Shown here piece by piece: positions 1 to 10,373 of a stretch of DNA of 37,992 nt. The position numbers and the translations under genes are program-made. Within the stretch, counting starts at the first letter, position 1. Every line of letters starts with the position of its first letter. Source of the DNA: Euprymna scolopes (lineage: Eukaryota > Mollusca > Cephalopoda > Sepiida > Sepiolidae). The notes beneath the pieces are model-generated. The model saw only the letters and a program-made list of their open reading frames with translations. It did not search any database and was not told the DNA's origin. The stretch covers positions 80,268,413 through 80,306,404 of the forward strand of contig CM044500.1 of NCBI GenBank assembly GCA_024364805.1, in the 5' to 3' direction.

Positions 1-2146
1 GAGGAACACATGATTTGCTATATATAGACCAAAAGATCCTGAAGCAGGTAAAAAGAAGAAGAAAGCATTCAGCCATGGCATGGATCGACTACAAAAAGGC
101 GTACGACAGGATCCCTCAAGCCTGGCTAATATAATGCTTAAAAATGTATAAAATACAAATCGGGATCATCTACGTGATTGAAAATGCGATGAGAACATGG
201 AGACTGGAATTGACAGCTGATGGACAACACATAACAGAAATCGACATACAAAGAGGTACCTTTCAACGAGATTCACTATCACCATTACTGTTCATCATAA
301 CCATGATGCCCCTGAACAATATACTGAGAAAATGTCAAGCCATATACAAGTTCTCTAACACGGAGGAAAAAATGAATCACCTGATGTACATGGACGATCT
401 GAAACTTCGCAACGACCAAAAATGAACTAGAGACATGAATAAATACCACCAGGATATTCAGTCAGGATATCCAAATGGAGTTTGGTATAGAAAAGTGAGC
501 ACTAGTTATAAGAAAGGGAAAACTAGAGACGACAAAAGGCATGGAATTACCCAACCAAACGGAGATGAGGACACTAGAGGAACAAAACACCTATAAATAC
601 CTAGGAGTACTGGAAGCAGGCACCATCAAAGTAACAGAAAAGAAAGAGAGAATTTGAAAGGAATACCTTAGGAGCACAAAATAACTTCTCGAAACCAAAT
701 TAGATAGCAGAAACCTAATAAAATGCATAAATGTATGGGCAGTATCACTAGTAAGATACTCTACACCGTTCAAAGAAGAACTGAGACAACTCGATCAGAA
801 AACAAAAAACTCATGACCATGCACAACGCACTACAGCCGAAGGACGATGTTGACCGACTCTACGTAAAAAGGAAAGAAGAGAACTAGTTAATATAGGAGA
901 CTGTGTTAATGACACCAAAAAAAGAACTAGAAAGATACTTAATACAAAACACTGAAAGAATAATAATAGCAGCGAGAGACACGGAAAATCAATAAAACAG
1001 AAAACAAGGACAAAGGATAAGTCAAGAAAAGAAAAGTGGGAGGAGAAACAACTACACGGAAGATTGATAAGGATGACAAAAGATGAAAATAACGAAAACA
1101 CATGGACATGAATGTAAAAAGCACACATAAGCTAAGAAACTGAATCCCTAATAACTGCAGCACAAGACAACTCGATAGGAACCAACTACATCAAAGCAAA
1201 GATCTACAAAACACAAGAAAAAAGCAAATGCAGACTCTGTGGACAAAGAGACGAGATGATAAACCATATAATAAGTGAATGCAGTAAAGTGGCCCAAAAG
1301 GAATACAAGAACAGACTCGACCATGTGGGACATACAAACTGATAAACCCATCCAAGCAAGAAGACCGGGTGTCGTAATAATTAACAAGAAAGAAAAATCC
1401 TGTCAAATCGTAGACTTTGCTGTTTCAGCTGACCACAGGGTAAGTATTAAAGAAAAGGAGAAACGGGGAAAATATACAGAGCTAGCCAGAGAGCTGAAAG
1501 GGATATGGAAGATGAAGAAAATCAAAATAATACCTATAATAGTAGGAGCAGTAGGAACAGTCCTGAAAAACTTTGAAAAAAGAATGGGATAAATTGGAAT
1601 CAAAGGACTGACTGGAAAAATACAACGAACAACAATCATGAAAACAGCTGAAATATTAAGAAAAACCCTTGAATGTGGAAACCAACATAGAGGAGCAACA
1701 ACAAGTGCGAGCCAGACAGACTGCTGCAAAGGCAAAACATGAAACACTACATGGAGCCAAGAACACTGAAACCGCATATCTATAAGTTCTCTAACCCAAC
1801 TCTACCCCCATTGCAACATACCAACACCCCCGCCTCAAAAAAGAGCGAGACCAAATAACCAAGTAGTCTAGGAGGAAGGAAAGAGCGATGAACTGACCAG
1901 ACCTCAGCCGAATAAGTGCGAAGAGAACTGGAACATTGGGGAGGATAAGTGTCTCTCAAATTCCAGCAAAGAAATCAATGACAAGCAGCTGTTGAGATAA
2001 TGCAAATTTATTTGCAAATATTATCGAAAGAGGTGGAGAGTACTGGAAACCTGGGGAGACTTGTTGTCACTCAGTTTCCAGTGAACACCACAGGCTGTTT
2101 TCAGGGAAAGATCTCTGAAGACCTGTATGAAAGCTCCTTGTGAGCC

Positions 2147-2147
<1 letters not shown>
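1..2147 (+). mobile_element. R4/Dong-like LINE, RT + CCHC + RLE remnant (copy A)
   Basis: This is the longest LINE copy here and it is cut by the window edge. Seen: reverse transcriptase motif A as IDYKKAYD (about 84-107), motif B as RDSLSPLLF (about 267-293) and the catalytic YMDD at 387-398. A KYLG motif follows near 597, then a DVDRLYVKRKE block near 847. A zinc finger of form CX2C-X8-HX4C lies at 1229-1282. A nuclease-like segment runs to 1592 with ARRPGVV near 1360 and CQIVDF near 1402. Order RT, CCHC, PD-(D/E)XK-type nuclease is the layout of RLE LINEs (R2, R4/Dong, NeSL). The TAA tract at the 3' end favours R4/Dong. The frame breaks repeatedly. The usual PD of the nuclease reads PG, and compared with family proteins as I recall them about 45 residues between zinc finger and nuclease are missing. 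The 3' tail runs to TGAGCCAA at 2141-2148. Dead copy; the clade is less certain than the domain calls. Confidence 0.85.

Positions 2148-2188
<41 letters not shown>
2147..2188 (+). repeat. (TAA)n array at the 3' end of copy A
   Basis: About 14 perfect trinucleotide units directly follow the LINE 3' terminus GAGCCAA. The minus-strand copy E has the same junction at 5785, so this boundary is a true element end and not chance. Confidence 0.95.
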
Positions 2189-2190
<2 letters not shown>

Positions 2191-2676
2191 ATGCGTGTAA
2201 TAGTTTTGAAGCAACCCTTTATGTGTATGCAAGAAACATTAACCTTCTCTGATACGAACGAGTCTTCTCTCTCTTTCTATGTTTTATTTTTGTTGTTGTG
2301 CTTTTCTTTTTACAAGATAGAAAAACTTAATGAAAATCGTGCCATTCCATTCGATGAGTGTAATATCGTGTGCGTGTTCGATTAAATGGGATTCATCCGA
2401 AACAAAAGGGGGGATGCGTGCAGAAAATGACAGCAACAAATTAGAAGAATTGGGAGCCGGGTGGGGCGAGGGATAGAATTTTCCGCGCGGGAAAACAAAG
2501 GGGGTGATGAATAAGAACCGCGCGCAATTTTGTGGACAGTAAGGGAATTTTTGTAATGAGAAACGAAAATGGAAACAAACAAGCAAAAAGAAGACTGCTG
2601 GAAGGCGATATTGGAAGACATGATTGAGAAAAAAAAAACAAGAGAAAAGAGGAGAACAAGAAATGGAAGAATGGAT

Positions 2677-2724
<48 letters not shown>

Positions 2725-3876
2725 CGACTAAGGAATGGAGAGGAACGAAAGAGAAAGAGAGGGAGAAATACAAAGAAAAAAGAAAGAATGAGAGAGCAGC
2801 TGGAGATGAGGGTTATGTAATAATAAATTAAAATGGAGCTGCCCGGACTGGTTTTCCTGCATTGATAGAGTACAAAACCGGCTTCGAACTCTAGTGGTCG
2901 AGGAACTTCTTTTCTCCATAGTTCTTCTTTCCGACAGTAGATACGTTACGAATCGATTTCTGCCCGATCCTCATTTTTATATCAGGTGCTCGAAAGAGCT
3001 TCTATCTATAACACCCCTTTAAACATGAGCAACAAACGCTCGTCTAACAATTTCCGTTACTCTCTATTCGTGCTTAAAACTGAACGAAACTTCCATGAGC
3101 AAAGTTTCTTTCCCATAACTTTCCACCTATAGAACACAATACCGCATGGCTACTTCTCAACTGGCTATAACACGGTCGTTTTCAAGTCTAGTGTAAATAA
3201 ATTCTTCTTAGGTCTCTTAATTAATTAACTCTTAACCGAGTTCCACCATTACTAATCATCACGCTCTTATCTCATCGTTTACATGGCACACTTCACCTTA
3301 TCCTTGAACGGCATTTGCCCTTTGTTTAGTAAGACGTCGTATAACGTGGTGATCGCTTGTCTAAAATTGGTGAGAAATTAAACAGAATTTGGTAGAAAGA
3401 TAAAAGAGAGAGCGGAAAGAGAGACGGAGAAGATGAGAGATGGAAAAAGAGAAGAGAGACTGAGGGGAATAAAAAAGAAAGAATGATGTAGGGAAAGAGA
3501 GGGGGAGAGAAAAAGATAGGGAGGGTTAGGAAATAGATAATTAAGATGACGTAATCGAGACACACTTTGGGAGCAATATGGACGATCGCTTGCTTCAAAT
3601 TTGCGAGATAACAAAATGACGACGCGATGAAATCTTGAAAAAGTAGAACTTTATTTTTTCTTCATCGAGAAATAGAAATCAGAAAAGAAAGCGACAAGAA
3701 AGAATATGACTTGGAATAAAAATGGTTGACGAGAAAGATGGTAGAAAAAAGAATCCAATAATCGGTTGTAAAGCATTAACAGAGAAGGAAATTACCCAAT
3801 AAAAATAGAAAACGATGAATAGATGAAGGATCAGATGAAGTAATCAAGGGAGATAAATCCGGTGAGTCAGAATCCA
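2189..3876. other. Non-LINE spacer with purine-rich tracts
   Basis: No gene or recognisable element. It separates copy A from copy B. The plus strand is strongly purine-rich at about 2560-2820 and 3365-3540. These tracts make the minus strand read as Ser/Leu/Phe-rich open frames, which I regard as spurious. The remainder is AT-rich with no motif I can name. Confidence 0.6.
2683..2720 (+). repeat. (AG)n microsatellite
   Basis: Nineteen uninterrupted AG units inside a longer purine-rich stretch. Confidence 0.95.

Positions 3877-3932
<56 letters not shown>
3877..3932 (+). repeat. (AAT)n array bordering LINE copy B
   Basis: About 18 uninterrupted units. R4/Dong-like copy B starts immediately after it inside its nuclease domain, so the array marks the truncated 5' junction. 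Confidence 0.95.
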
Positions 3933-3933
<1 letters not shown>

Positions 3934-4570
3934 CAAATACGCAAAACTTGCCGGAGAACTGAAGGTAATATAGAGCATGAAGAAAATCAGTATAATTCCA
4001 ATACTTGTAGTAGTTCTATGAACAGTTCTAAAGAACTTAGGAAAAAAAACTAAGAGAAAGCGGAATCTTGGGAAAGACTGACACTATACAAACGTGGTAA
4101 TGCCGAAAACAGCTTAAATCTTGAGGAAAAATCCTGAATATAAACACACCGACAAACCGCAGCAGAAGTAAAACAAAAAGATGAAGAGAAACGCCACATG
4201 ATAGAAAGAAAACTAAAACTGCCAAAATTGTAAGTTTACTACTTCTCCACACACTAAACGTAATGTTAGTATAGACTGGCGCTACACGAAATAATCGTGA
4301 AACGTCAATAAGGATGGAAAGGCCGAGAATGAAAAGCACTATCCAGACTTCTATTGTTTTGCTATGAAAACAACTGGTACTTGAGGAGATTTATTGCCAA
4401 CCAAATTCTAGTGAAGACAAATGGGTGTTTCCAGCGTTAGGCTAACGGCAAGTGGCTGTTGTGATAACAGGAAGTCGGGTAGGGAGTATTGGAAATCTGG
4501 GTAGACTTGTTGTCACTCATGCGAAAACTAACCAGTCATATGGCATCTGCAACAGAAGTCAAAATAATAG
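3933..4570 (+). mobile_element. R4/Dong-like LINE 3' fragment (copy B)
   Basis: Translated in mixed frames this keeps the C-terminal part of the nuclease region: KLAGELK, then SMKKISIIPIL, then TVLKNLGKK and ILRK, matching copy A residue order. The 3' tail follows with the motif GGAGATTTATTGCCA near 4384 and GGTAGACTTGTTGTCACTCA near 4500. It has several stops and frame changes. The 5' truncation lies exactly at the preceding AAT array and a short AAAATAATAG remnant near 4561 may be its 3' repeat. It is the same lineage as A, E, F, G and the tail at 11.1 kb. Confidence 0.75.
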
Positions 4571-4860
4571 AAGGATTACCGCATTAACATAAGGGAACTA
4601 AAACTGACAGCAATATATATATTGTGCACCTCCCTAGTTACGAAATAGAGGTGAGGCCATGAAGCGTCAAAGAGGATGGAAATATCAAGGAGCGAGAGCA
4701 CGAAGCCGACCTTCAATGAAACAGTATGGCGAATAGTTGAACGTTGGGGAGGCTTATTGTCACTAAAATTCCAGTTAAGAAACGGTTTCTGCCAGCCAGA
4801 AATCAATGGTAAGCGGCTCTTGTGATAACGCAAACAAATGACTATCTAATAATAAATCAG
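4571..4860 (+). mobile_element. R4/Dong-like LINE 3' tail (copy C)
   Basis: Only the untranslated tail is present. It opens with AAGGGAACTAAAACTGACAG, like the tail start of copies B and G, and contains GGGGAGGCTTATTGTCACT near 4743 and ATCAATGGTAAGCGGC near 4802, which recur in copies A, E and B. It ends near a TAATAATAAA remnant at about 4850. No protein domain remains. Confidence 0.65.
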
Positions 4861-4871
4861 ATGTAGGCTTT

Positions 4872-5246
4872 GTTAAAAAAAAAAAAAAGGACTGCAAATC
4901 AATCATCATTGATATAGCAGTGCCAGCTGATATGGATGTAATGGAAAAAGGACAGGAGGGGGGTAGAAAAATACCAAGACTTGAAAAGGGAGCTAAAAAG
5001 ATGGTGGAAGTGAGAAAAAGGTAGTTATGGGAGCCATAGGGCGTGTTATATAAGGGTTTTAGAAGTAGATTGAAAAAATTGGAATTAATTGCAATGCTGG
5101 AACACTCCAGAACCGCTAGAATCTCGCGGAAAGCGCTATATGATTTAGGAAAGAAGATGCTGGTAAACTGTGGTCAATTGTTATGATCCGCCCATAAGCA
5201 TAAAATCGGCAATCACAACAACAAGACAAAACATGTGACAACATAA
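4872..5246 (+). mobile_element. RLE LINE nuclease fragment, second lineage (copy C2)
   Basis: A reading frame gives DCKSIIIDIAVPAD near 4891, resembling the strand-loop that carries the catalytic Asp in RLE nucleases (compare CQIVDFAV in copy A). After a frame change come KKLELIAMLEHSRTARISRK and KKMLVNCGQL near 5075-5180. The residues differ from copy A, so this is a separate lineage of the same group. It lacks RT and zinc finger. It begins after a poly-A run and ends at a (TTA)n array, which in the sense direction is ATT and not TAA. Confidence 0.6.

Positions 5247-5323
<77 letters not shown>
5247..5323 (+). repeat. (TTA)n array between copies C2 and D
   Basis: About 26 uninterrupted units. 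It borders the 3' end of copy C2 and the truncated 5' end of copy D. Confidence 0.95.
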
Positions 5324-5324
<1 letters not shown>

Positions 5325-5769
5325 GGATGGCAAAGTGTCATAATGACCAAGCAATTGGAAGATAATCGTCCGGATTTGGTCGTCTTTGACAAAGTCTAAA
5401 AAAACTGGCAGATTGTAGACTTTTCAGTATCCTGGGACAGGAAAGTGAGAGAGAAGAAGAATGAGAAGTGGAACTATTATGCTCCATTGGCCTTGGAGAT
5501 AAGGCGTATACACGGGGTTAAAACACAAATAATCCGGGTTGTAATTGGTACACTAGGAGTAGTATTACGTCTTTTGGAAGGACAATTGAAAAAACTACAA
5601 ACCTCCAATGTTTTAGGCGGCCTTCAGACCTCTGCTATTGTAGGTAACACCAACATCCTTAGGAAAACCCTTGATCTTTAAAACTCCTGGTTTGAAGCCA
5701 GGATTGAGGGAAATCCTCTGGAAATTAATCCCATTCCTTTCCAGAGAGACTTTGACAAACGAAATCAGA
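5324..5769 (+). mobile_element. RLE LINE nuclease C-terminus, third variant (copy D)
   Basis: This is the best-preserved nuclease in the window. One frame reads NRPDLVVFDKV, then a TAA stop at 5397-5399, then KNWQIVDFSVSWD. It continues open to the stop at 5679-5681, passing VVIGTLGVV and GNTNILRKTLDL. RPD and IVDF are the expected metal-binding positions of a PD-(D/E)XK fold, so apart from the one internal stop this stretch looks intact. The 3' UTR is only about 85 bp and ends in ATCAGAATTATT. There is no RT or zinc finger. Sequence differs clearly from copy A (RPDLVVF versus RPGVVII). Its sense-strand border is ATT on both sides. Confidence 0.8.
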
Positions 5770-5784
5770 ATTATTATTATTATT
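5770..5784 (+). repeat. Short (ATT)n shared by two converging LINE 3' ends
   Basis: About 15 bases of ATT lie between the 3' end of plus-strand copy D and the 3' end of minus-strand copy E. The two elements face each other tail to tail across it. Confidence 0.85.
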
Positions 5785-6880
5785 GGCTCAAAATGAGTTT
5801 TCACACGTCTTCAAAGACATCCCATTAAATACCTGTGGTGTTCCCTGGAATCTGAGTGACAACAAGTCTCCCCAGATTTCCAGCACTCGCCACTTACTTC
5901 GATATAATTTGCAAATAAATTTATGTTACGCAACAGCCTCTCTCCATCGATTTCTCGCTGACAGTCTCCATGAAATTTGAGTGGCAATAAGCCTCCATAA
6001 GGTCCTAGTTCTCTTCGTGCTTGTTCAACAGAGGTCTGGTCAGCGCTCTCTCCTCGGTCTTTCCATCCTCCTTGGTCCTTCTCGGTTATTTGGTGCCACA
6101 CTTTTGGGGGGATCGGTGATGGGGCAATGGGAGGGGTGAGGCGTTGAAGAACTTGCAGATATGCAGCTTCAGTGTTCTTGGTTCCCTGTAATGCTTCTTC
6201 ATGTTTGCCTTAGCAGCAGTTTGTCTGGCTCACGAATGTGGTTCATGCGTGTTAATCTCCGCATTCAACGGTTTTCCTTAAGATTTCAGCTGTTTTCATT
6301 ATCGTTATTCGTTGTATCTTTGCAACCATTCCTCTGATTCCAATTTATCTCATTCTTTTTTCAAAGTATTTCGGAATTGTTCCTACTGCTCCTACTATTA
6401 TAGGTATTATTTTGATTTTCTTCATCATCCAAATACCTTTTAGCTCTCTGGCTAGCACTGTGTATTTGCCCCGTTTCTCCTTTTCTTTGATACTCACAGT
6501 GGACAGTTGGGACAACAAAATCTACGATTTGACAGGACTTTTCTTTCTTGTTAATCATTACAACATTCTGTTATCTTGCTTGTATTGATTTATTCGTTTG
6601 TATGTCCATGTCCCATAGAATTTTGTGATTGTCGTTTGCAAGTACTGTTGCGGGCTTATGCTTGCACCATTTGTCTATGCGTTCGAGATGCAGTTGTTTG
6701 AATAATTCTTAGTGTACTGCCCTCCCCACTTGGTCGTATCTGTTCGTGTATTCCTTTTGGGCCAGTTTGCTTCATTCGCTTACTATATGGTTTATCGTTT
6801 CATTTCTTTGTCCACAGAGTCTGCATTTGCTGCTTTCTTGTGTTTTGTCGATCTTTGATATGGTTGGTTCTTATCGAGTT
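5785..6880 (-). mobile_element. R4/Dong-like LINE, zinc finger to 3' end (copy E)
   Basis: Read on the minus strand it starts, after a TAA array, inside the zinc finger: KCRLCGQRNETINHIVSE near 6829-6776, where the fourth ligand codon TGC has become TGA. A nuclease-like part follows (KKEKSCQIVDF near 6550-6515) and a C-terminus similar to copy A. The 3' tail ends in GAGCC and TAA units, identical in form to copy A, with TCTGGGGAGACTTGTTGTCA near 5875-5855. A 96-codon minus-strand frame at 5811-6101 covers tail sequence and is probably not coding, though similar short frames occur in the other tails. It is 5' truncated and has several breaks. Confidence 0.8.
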
Positions 6881-6934
6881 TATTATTATCATTATTATTA
6901 TTATTATTATTATTACTACTACTACTATTATTAC

Positions 6935-6976
<42 letters not shown>
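6881..6976 (+). repeat. Interrupted (ATT)n array between copies E and F
   Basis: About 30 units with ATC and ACT interruptions, so probably older than the uninterrupted arrays nearby. It is the 5' border of copy E and the 3' border of copy F, both on the minus strand. Confidence 0.95.
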
Positions 6977-6979
<3 letters not shown>

Positions 6980-7285
6980 CTCACAGGATGTTTCGACACA
7001 GGTTAAAATAAAAGATTTCTCTTTGAGAACAACCTGATTTTTATTGCTCATTACCTTTTTTGATAATCCTTGCAAATTATTTTGCGTTATCTCTATATCC
7101 GTTTACCATTTGTTTCTTGTTAGTAGCGACCATTGGTCGTCACTTGAATTTGGGTGGCAATAAACCTCTCCAATGTCCCAGTCCTCTTCATATCCATCAT
7201 GTACTTTTTCTCCTTGGTTTTTCCATCCTCCTTGGCCGTTTTTGCTTATTTTGTGTGGCGCCAGTTTATCGTGGCACATAAAAAA

Positions 7286-7286
<1 letters not shown>
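6977..7286 (-). mobile_element. R4/Dong-like LINE 3' tail only (copy F)
   Basis: On the minus strand this holds CCAAGGAGGATGGAAAAACC (about 7225-7206), GGTTTATTGCCACCCAAATT near 7170 and TTTGCAAGGATTATC near 7075, the same blocks in the same order as the tail of copy E. It ends with CACATCCTGTGAGTGAA-like sequence and TAA units, a different terminus from the GAGCCAA of A and E, so it is a subfamily. No protein domain remains. Both borders are TAA arrays in the sense direction. Confidence 0.7.

Positions 7287-7333
<47 letters not shown>
7287..7333 (+). repeat. (ATT)n array between copies F and G
   Basis: About 15 uninterrupted units. Copy F begins on its left (minus strand) and copy G on its right (plus strand). 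Confidence 0.95.
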
Positions 7334-7334
<1 letters not shown>

Positions 7335-8358
7335 GTGAATGCAGAAACATATATAAAAAGTATACAAAACCCTACAAGGCTATGTGACAAAAGGCGACTA
7401 TTAGGAATTTTCAAGTATCTGAACTTCGAACATTCTGACATATGTACAAAAAAAATAATCAAATAAAAGCGCACAACATTCTTTGTAAGCTGGAGTTAAA
7501 AAGAATCCAAATTTTCCAAGCAAGAAGATCGGACATGATAATCGTCAACAATAAAGGAATACTCTGCCAAATGTAGATTACGATATCTCAGCACATCAAA
7601 AATTAAAGCTCAATGAAGCAGATAGGCAAAGCAAGTAGATTGTACTGGGTAGAGAACTGAAAAGCAAACCGAGCATGAAGAAAATCACTATAATCGCAAT
7701 AATTGTAGGAGCTTGCGGAATAGTTCCGAAAATTTTGGAGAATTAGAAATAATGGATAAATTGAAGACCATACAGCACACGGTAATTATGAAAATAGCGT
7801 CAATCATAAAAAACATCATTGAATGTTGTATTCAACCTGCATAACTAACGGGCGCATACCAGCCAGATTAATGGAAACATAAAATGAACAAAAAAGGAAA
7901 ATCACAAGGGAACTGAAAATATCAGAAAATAAACATGACAAGCTCATTTATACACACAGACACGCGTAGTTAGATCAGTCTTGATTTGTATCACTCAAAA
8001 TGATCATGGAGGAGCAAGGAGGATGGAAAAGGCATAAACTCAGCACCCACTGGGAGGATGCAAAAGAATATTGAAATTCTAAGGAGGCTTACTGCCACTC
8101 AAATTTCAAATATAGTAAAATATAGTTTCGAGCGAAAAATCAATGATAAACGGTTGTTGTGATAATAATAAACGATTAGTAGCGGTTATCTAAAGGGGGT
8201 TTGAGTGCTAAGAATGTAGGCAGACTTGTCAGTCAGACTCCGAAGAACACTACCTAGAGTTGCTAGTGAAGATGTTGAAAATGACTCCTGGAAATTCTAA
8301 TGAGTAAATAGTGTTACTACTATGAATACTACTAATGCTAATGCAACCATTGATGATG
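7334..8358 (+). mobile_element. R4/Dong-like LINE, zinc-finger remnant to 3' tail (copy G)
   Basis: The left edge reads ECRNIYKKYTK, matching the end of the zinc finger plus the segment after it. The nuclease starts near 7518 as QARRSDMIIVNN, followed by broken frames with SMKKITIIAIIVGACGIVPK near 7672-7730. The tail contains AGGAGGATGGAAAAGGC near 8017, GGAGGCTTACTGCCACTCAA near 8083 and a weaker second copy, GTAGGCAGACTTGTCAGTCA, near 8216. It ends at a GAT/AAT array. Many stops, so an old copy. Confidence 0.75.
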
Positions 8359-8361
8359 ATG

Positions 8362-8409
<48 letters not shown>
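8359..8409 (+). repeat. (AAT)n array between copies G and H
   Basis: About 16 units, preceded by a few GAT units at 8350-8361. It is the 3' border of copy G and close to the start of copy H. Confidence 0.9.
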
Positions 8410-9285
8410 TTCGCCATCGAATCCAGGATAAAAGAGGAAATTGAAAGCGGAAATGCATGAGGAGCATTATAAATCGCTGATAAAATAAGTTATTTAATAG
8501 ACACCTGATAAAAAAAAAAGATTAAAGACTTGGATATTTTATCTGGTTTCATATTTCCAACTATTCTAGACAAAAGAACTCAAACACAAAGACCAAGAGA
8601 GAAAGCAATTATTAATCAAGCACGAAATACTAAATCTAAAAGGGTGATATTTAACGACTCAGGACTAGTAGACTAGTAGACTGCTTGGATGAAAGGACTG
8701 GAAGAGTAAATAAGCCAGAATTCAAAAAGAATGATTAATGCAGCAAAGAAAATGGACAATAAAAATCATTTTAACGGAAAACAAAAAGACGATAAAAAGT
8801 AGGAAGAGAAGCAGCTGCATGGATGATTTATAAGATTCACTAGATTAGAGACAGACAAAAATATCAAAATATTACTAGGAAAAAGGTCACCTGATCAGAG
8901 AAACAATCGCTACTGATAAAAAAAACTGTTAAAAAGAACAAGACAATCAGAACAAACTATATCGAAAGTAAGTTAGACACAATCTAATGAAACGGTACAT
9001 GAACAATCTGTGGACGAAATGAGTAAATTGCATAATAAGTGAACGCAGGAAACTAGCCCGAAAAAAATACAATGTTAGACATGGCAATGTGGGAAAATCA
9101 ATCCACTGTCAACTATGCAAACGTCTTTACTTTGAACATGCAGACGAATAGTATAGACATTAACCAGAGACAGTATTGAAAAATATGAAGTCTTCTGAGA
9201 TACCGAGATACAAATAAGTACATTTAACAATGGGACCGGGCATGATGATAGTCAACAAGAACGCAAAACACTGCCAAATCTATAC
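8410..9285 (+). mobile_element. R4/Dong-like LINE middle region (copy H)
   Basis: Heavily decayed. Recognisable pieces are EEKQLHG near 8803, ISERRKLARKKYNVRHGNVGK near 9035-9095 (the segment around and after the last zinc-finger ligands, with the final Cys replaced by Arg), QLCKRLYFEHADE near 9110-9150, and the nuclease start GPGMMIVNKNAKHCQI near 9233-9280. The nuclease then stops abruptly and unrelated sequence follows. The first 350 bp carry no motif I can assign and may or may not belong to the element. No TAA array borders its right end, unlike the other copies. Confidence 0.6.
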
Positions 9286-10372
9286 AAGAAAAACTTTGCT
9301 GCATTTTAAAAGGTTTTATTTGGAGAGAGGATTTTCATGTAGGAAGAAAGACCATGTAACTAATCAATTATTTGCTACTAATGTCATTAGCTACTCTTAA
9401 GAATGAACGACGGCGAACAGAACCTCAAGGTAATATTTGCTTAGATTATTTGTATTATTGGACCTTCGTCTGCACTACTTTACTTACTAAAGAGAACTGA
9501 CTAGGAACACTTTGTTCTCTCGCTCGAACACACGACGTCATCTCATACTAACAGATCGTTCGAAACCCGTTTTTTTTCTAGCGCGTTTTGGGTAGTGGGT
9601 TGAACTTTGATCCCCATTTCAATCACATAGCCTGCTTCTGGATGCATTTCCGTTTGCCTAGCTTTCTTGATCTGTACTAATGTGACCCCCGTCAAAATTC
9701 AAACTAGCGAACTTAATCGCTACTTACTTTCGCAAGTTTTTAAACATATCATATTAGTATTGATCCTGGCCGAGATTTATTATTTCAAAATATGCATTAA
9801 TATAATAAGTAATTATACGGATTAATGTACAATACACCGTGGAATCTCCACGGGGTTTCGCTAGTAAAATTGATTAGCTGAAAAAGAAGATTAAAACGGA
9901 CGCCAGAATGAAAATGGGAGCCATTTTTATCAAAACCGATGAATGAAATCAAGAATCATCAAATAACAAAAGAAAAGGCGGGAAAATGCTGGAGATAGCA
10001 ATAAAAGAAAGATTGAATGAGCAAAAGGAAAAAAAGAAATAGAATTTTTTTTATAAATAATAACCACGTGAATAATGCAACGAACGGAGGAACAACAAAT
10101 AAAGAACCAAGAAAATGATCGCACGGCCCAGAAAACTGTAATCAAGATGGCGACCAAAAAAAAAAACGGGCTGATATATCGATCGGCCAACATGGCGCGT
10201 TTTGGTTACTGAAGCGCGGAACAATAAATCACATTTTATCTGCTGCTTTCATTCGCTTGACTGTGTCCATCGGATTAAGACGGCGGAGGGTAGGCTGTGA
10301 AGACAATGAAAAGACACGGGAAGAAATCCTTGATGATTTTCCTATTGATAAAAACCGGGCAATTAGCTAAAG
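9286..10372. other. Gene-free AT-rich spacer
   Basis: Apart from the Helitron-like terminus at 9837-9864 I see no element or gene. A block near 10145-10215 contains AAGATGGCGACC and CCAACATGGCGCG, which resemble animal promoter motifs of the YY1 type, but no convincing coding exon follows, so I do not call a promoter. Confidence 0.4.
9837..9864 (+). mobile_element. Helitron-like 3' terminus
   Basis: CCGTGG-AATCT-CCACGG forms a six-pair hairpin, followed by GGTTTCG and CTAG, with T as the next base. Hairpin a few bases before CTRR and insertion before T is the hallmark of Helitron 3' ends. I cannot find the matching 5' end, so the element start is unknown. Confidence 0.55.
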
Positions 10373-10373
10373 A

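Noticed and set aside
811-1777. Minus-strand frames of 70-124 codons
   Set aside because: Antisense shadows of the plus-strand LINE, whose domains are recognisable in the other direction.
2441-3614. Several Ser/Leu/Phe-rich minus-strand frames
   Set aside because: They lie opposite purine-rich tracts and the AG microsatellite; composition alone explains them.
9547-9562. GTTCGAAACCC resembling a tRNA box B
   Set aside because: No box A at the right distance upstream.
10145-10215. YY1-like words as a promoter
   Set aside because: AAGATGGCGACC and CAACATGGCGCG occur, but no exon or further promoter signal follows; the only frame from the ATG stops after a few codons.
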